A DNA stretch of 13,301 nt from Clostridiaceae bacterium (GTDB lineage Bacteria; Bacillota; Clostridia; Oscillospirales; Acutalibacteraceae). Positions 12,802 to 13,301 of the stretch are shown here, one piece after another. Below the pieces are notes generated by a model that saw nothing but the letters and a program-made list of their open reading frames with translations, ran no database searches and was not told the DNA's origin. The stretch is taken from positions 1 to 13,301 of the forward strand of contig JAEDKI010000041.1 of the NCBI GenBank assembly GCA_016295895.1, written 5' to 3'. Made by a program: the position numbers and the translations under genes. The stretch's first letter is position 1; the number at the start of each line of letters is the position of its first letter.

Positions 12802-13301
12802 TTGGAAAAGCTTTTTGAACAGGCGCAGGCTGCCGCAAGGGAGCTTGCCGAAAAATCGGGCATCAAGAGCGGAGATATCGTTGTTGTCGGCTGTTCCACG
12901 AGCGAGGTTATCGGCGAAAAAATCGGAACAAGCGGAACGGTGGAAGTCGCTCAGCAGATTTATGACGGACTTGAAAGCGTTTTCGGCGAAATGGGCGTAT
13001 ATATTGCCGCTCAGTGCTGTGAGCATCTTAACAGAGCAATTATTCTTGAAAAAGATAAAGCGGACGCACTCGGGCTTGAAATTGTCTGCGTTGTTCCTCA
13101 CCCTCATGCGGGCGGTTCTTTCGCAACGGCGGCATATCACTCGATGAAAAATCCCGTTGCGCTTGAAGAAATCAAGGCGGACGCAGGCATCGACATCGGT
13201 TCAACTCTTATCGGAATGCATCTCAAAAGGGTTGCCGTTCCGCTGAGACTTGAAAACAATACCATCGGCGAAGCAAAGCTCACCGCCGCAAGAACAAGGC
13301 C
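12802..13301 (+). CDS. ywlG: UPF0340/TIGR01440 family protein (YwlG-like), partial
   Basis: The gene runs off the right edge; about 166 residues are visible. It starts at TTG 12802, with AGGGGA about seven bases upstream and five bases after the S-component stop, so the pair forms an operon. The protein matches the YwlG/UPF0340 family, whose function I believe is not established. Visible conserved stretches are GCSTSEVIGEKIGTSG (residues 31-46), AAQCCEHLNRA (73-83), CVVPHPHAGGSFATAAY (97-113) and DIGSTLIGMHLK (131-142). It looks like a soluble alpha/beta protein, with no signal peptide or membrane segment. Its cysteine-rich CC and PHPHAGG motifs could be a metal or ligand site. In Bacillus subtilis ywlG lies next to glyA, a PLP enzyme gene. 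That recalls the PLP-binding regulator and vitamin carrier here, but a functional link is inference. Confidence 0.85.
   Translation, partial: MEKLFEQAQAAARELAEKSGIKSGDIVVVGCSTSEVIGEKIGTSGTVEVAQQIYDGLESVFGEMGVYIAAQCCEHLNRAIILEKDKADALGLEIVCVVPHPHAGGSFATAAYHSMKNPVALEEIKADAGIDIGSTLIGMHLKRVAVPLRLENNTIGEAKLTAARTR

Overview
The window looks like a chromosomal segment of a gut-type Clostridia (Bacillota). The evidence is the strong AGGAGG-type ribosome binding sites, TTG and GTG starts, near-consensus sigma-A promoters, a YtrA-type GntR/ABC operon, a MocR regulator, an ECF-transporter S component and a YwlG/UPF0340 protein. No rRNA, tRNA, CRISPR array, phage or transposase is visible. The genus cannot be named from the sequence alone.

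Layout. Positions 1-299 are gene-free and hold a cluster of GTAGGG-headed palindromic repeats, followed by the terminator of the next gene. Positions 300-1757 (minus) hold a cytoplasmic GH30 hydrolase with its own promoter. Positions 1761-3717 (minus) hold a compact operon of YtrA-like GntR regulator, ABC ATPase and ABC-2 permease. Its consensus promoter lies inside an 11-bp-arm operator palindrome. Positions 3803-7609 (plus) hold a divergent two-gene sugar operon: a GPH-family glycoside/cation symporter overlapping by 4 bp a 738-residue protein that looks like a glycoside hydrolase of no family I can name. Positions 7620-7660 are a hairpin terminator shared by convergent genes. Positions 7682-12119 (minus) hold a MocR/PdxR-type regulator followed 31 bp later by a LacZ-type GH2 enzyme. 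Positions 12141-12212 form a compact divergent control region. Positions 12260-13301 (plus) hold an ECF S component and the start of a YwlG-family gene cut by the window edge.

How the genes may work together. The symporter, the unassigned hydrolase, the GH2 enzyme and the GH30 enzyme all lack secretion signals. They would fit a system that imports small galactoside-like oligosaccharides and dismantles them inside the cell. The GH2 enzyme has lost the conserved residue that contacts galactose C6 in LacZ, so the sugar may not be plain lactose. On the right, the MocR regulator (PLP-binding fold), the divergent vitamin-type S component and the YwlG protein suggest a B6- or cofactor-related module. 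The spaced AAGTG-type repeats between the divergent genes are the likely regulator sites.

Three starts were set from ribosome binding sites and promoters rather than from the longest frame: GH2 at 10702, MocR at 12119 and the S component at 12260. The most promising leads are the unassigned hydrolase at 5393-7609, the altered GH2 active site, and the MocR/S-component/YwlG association.
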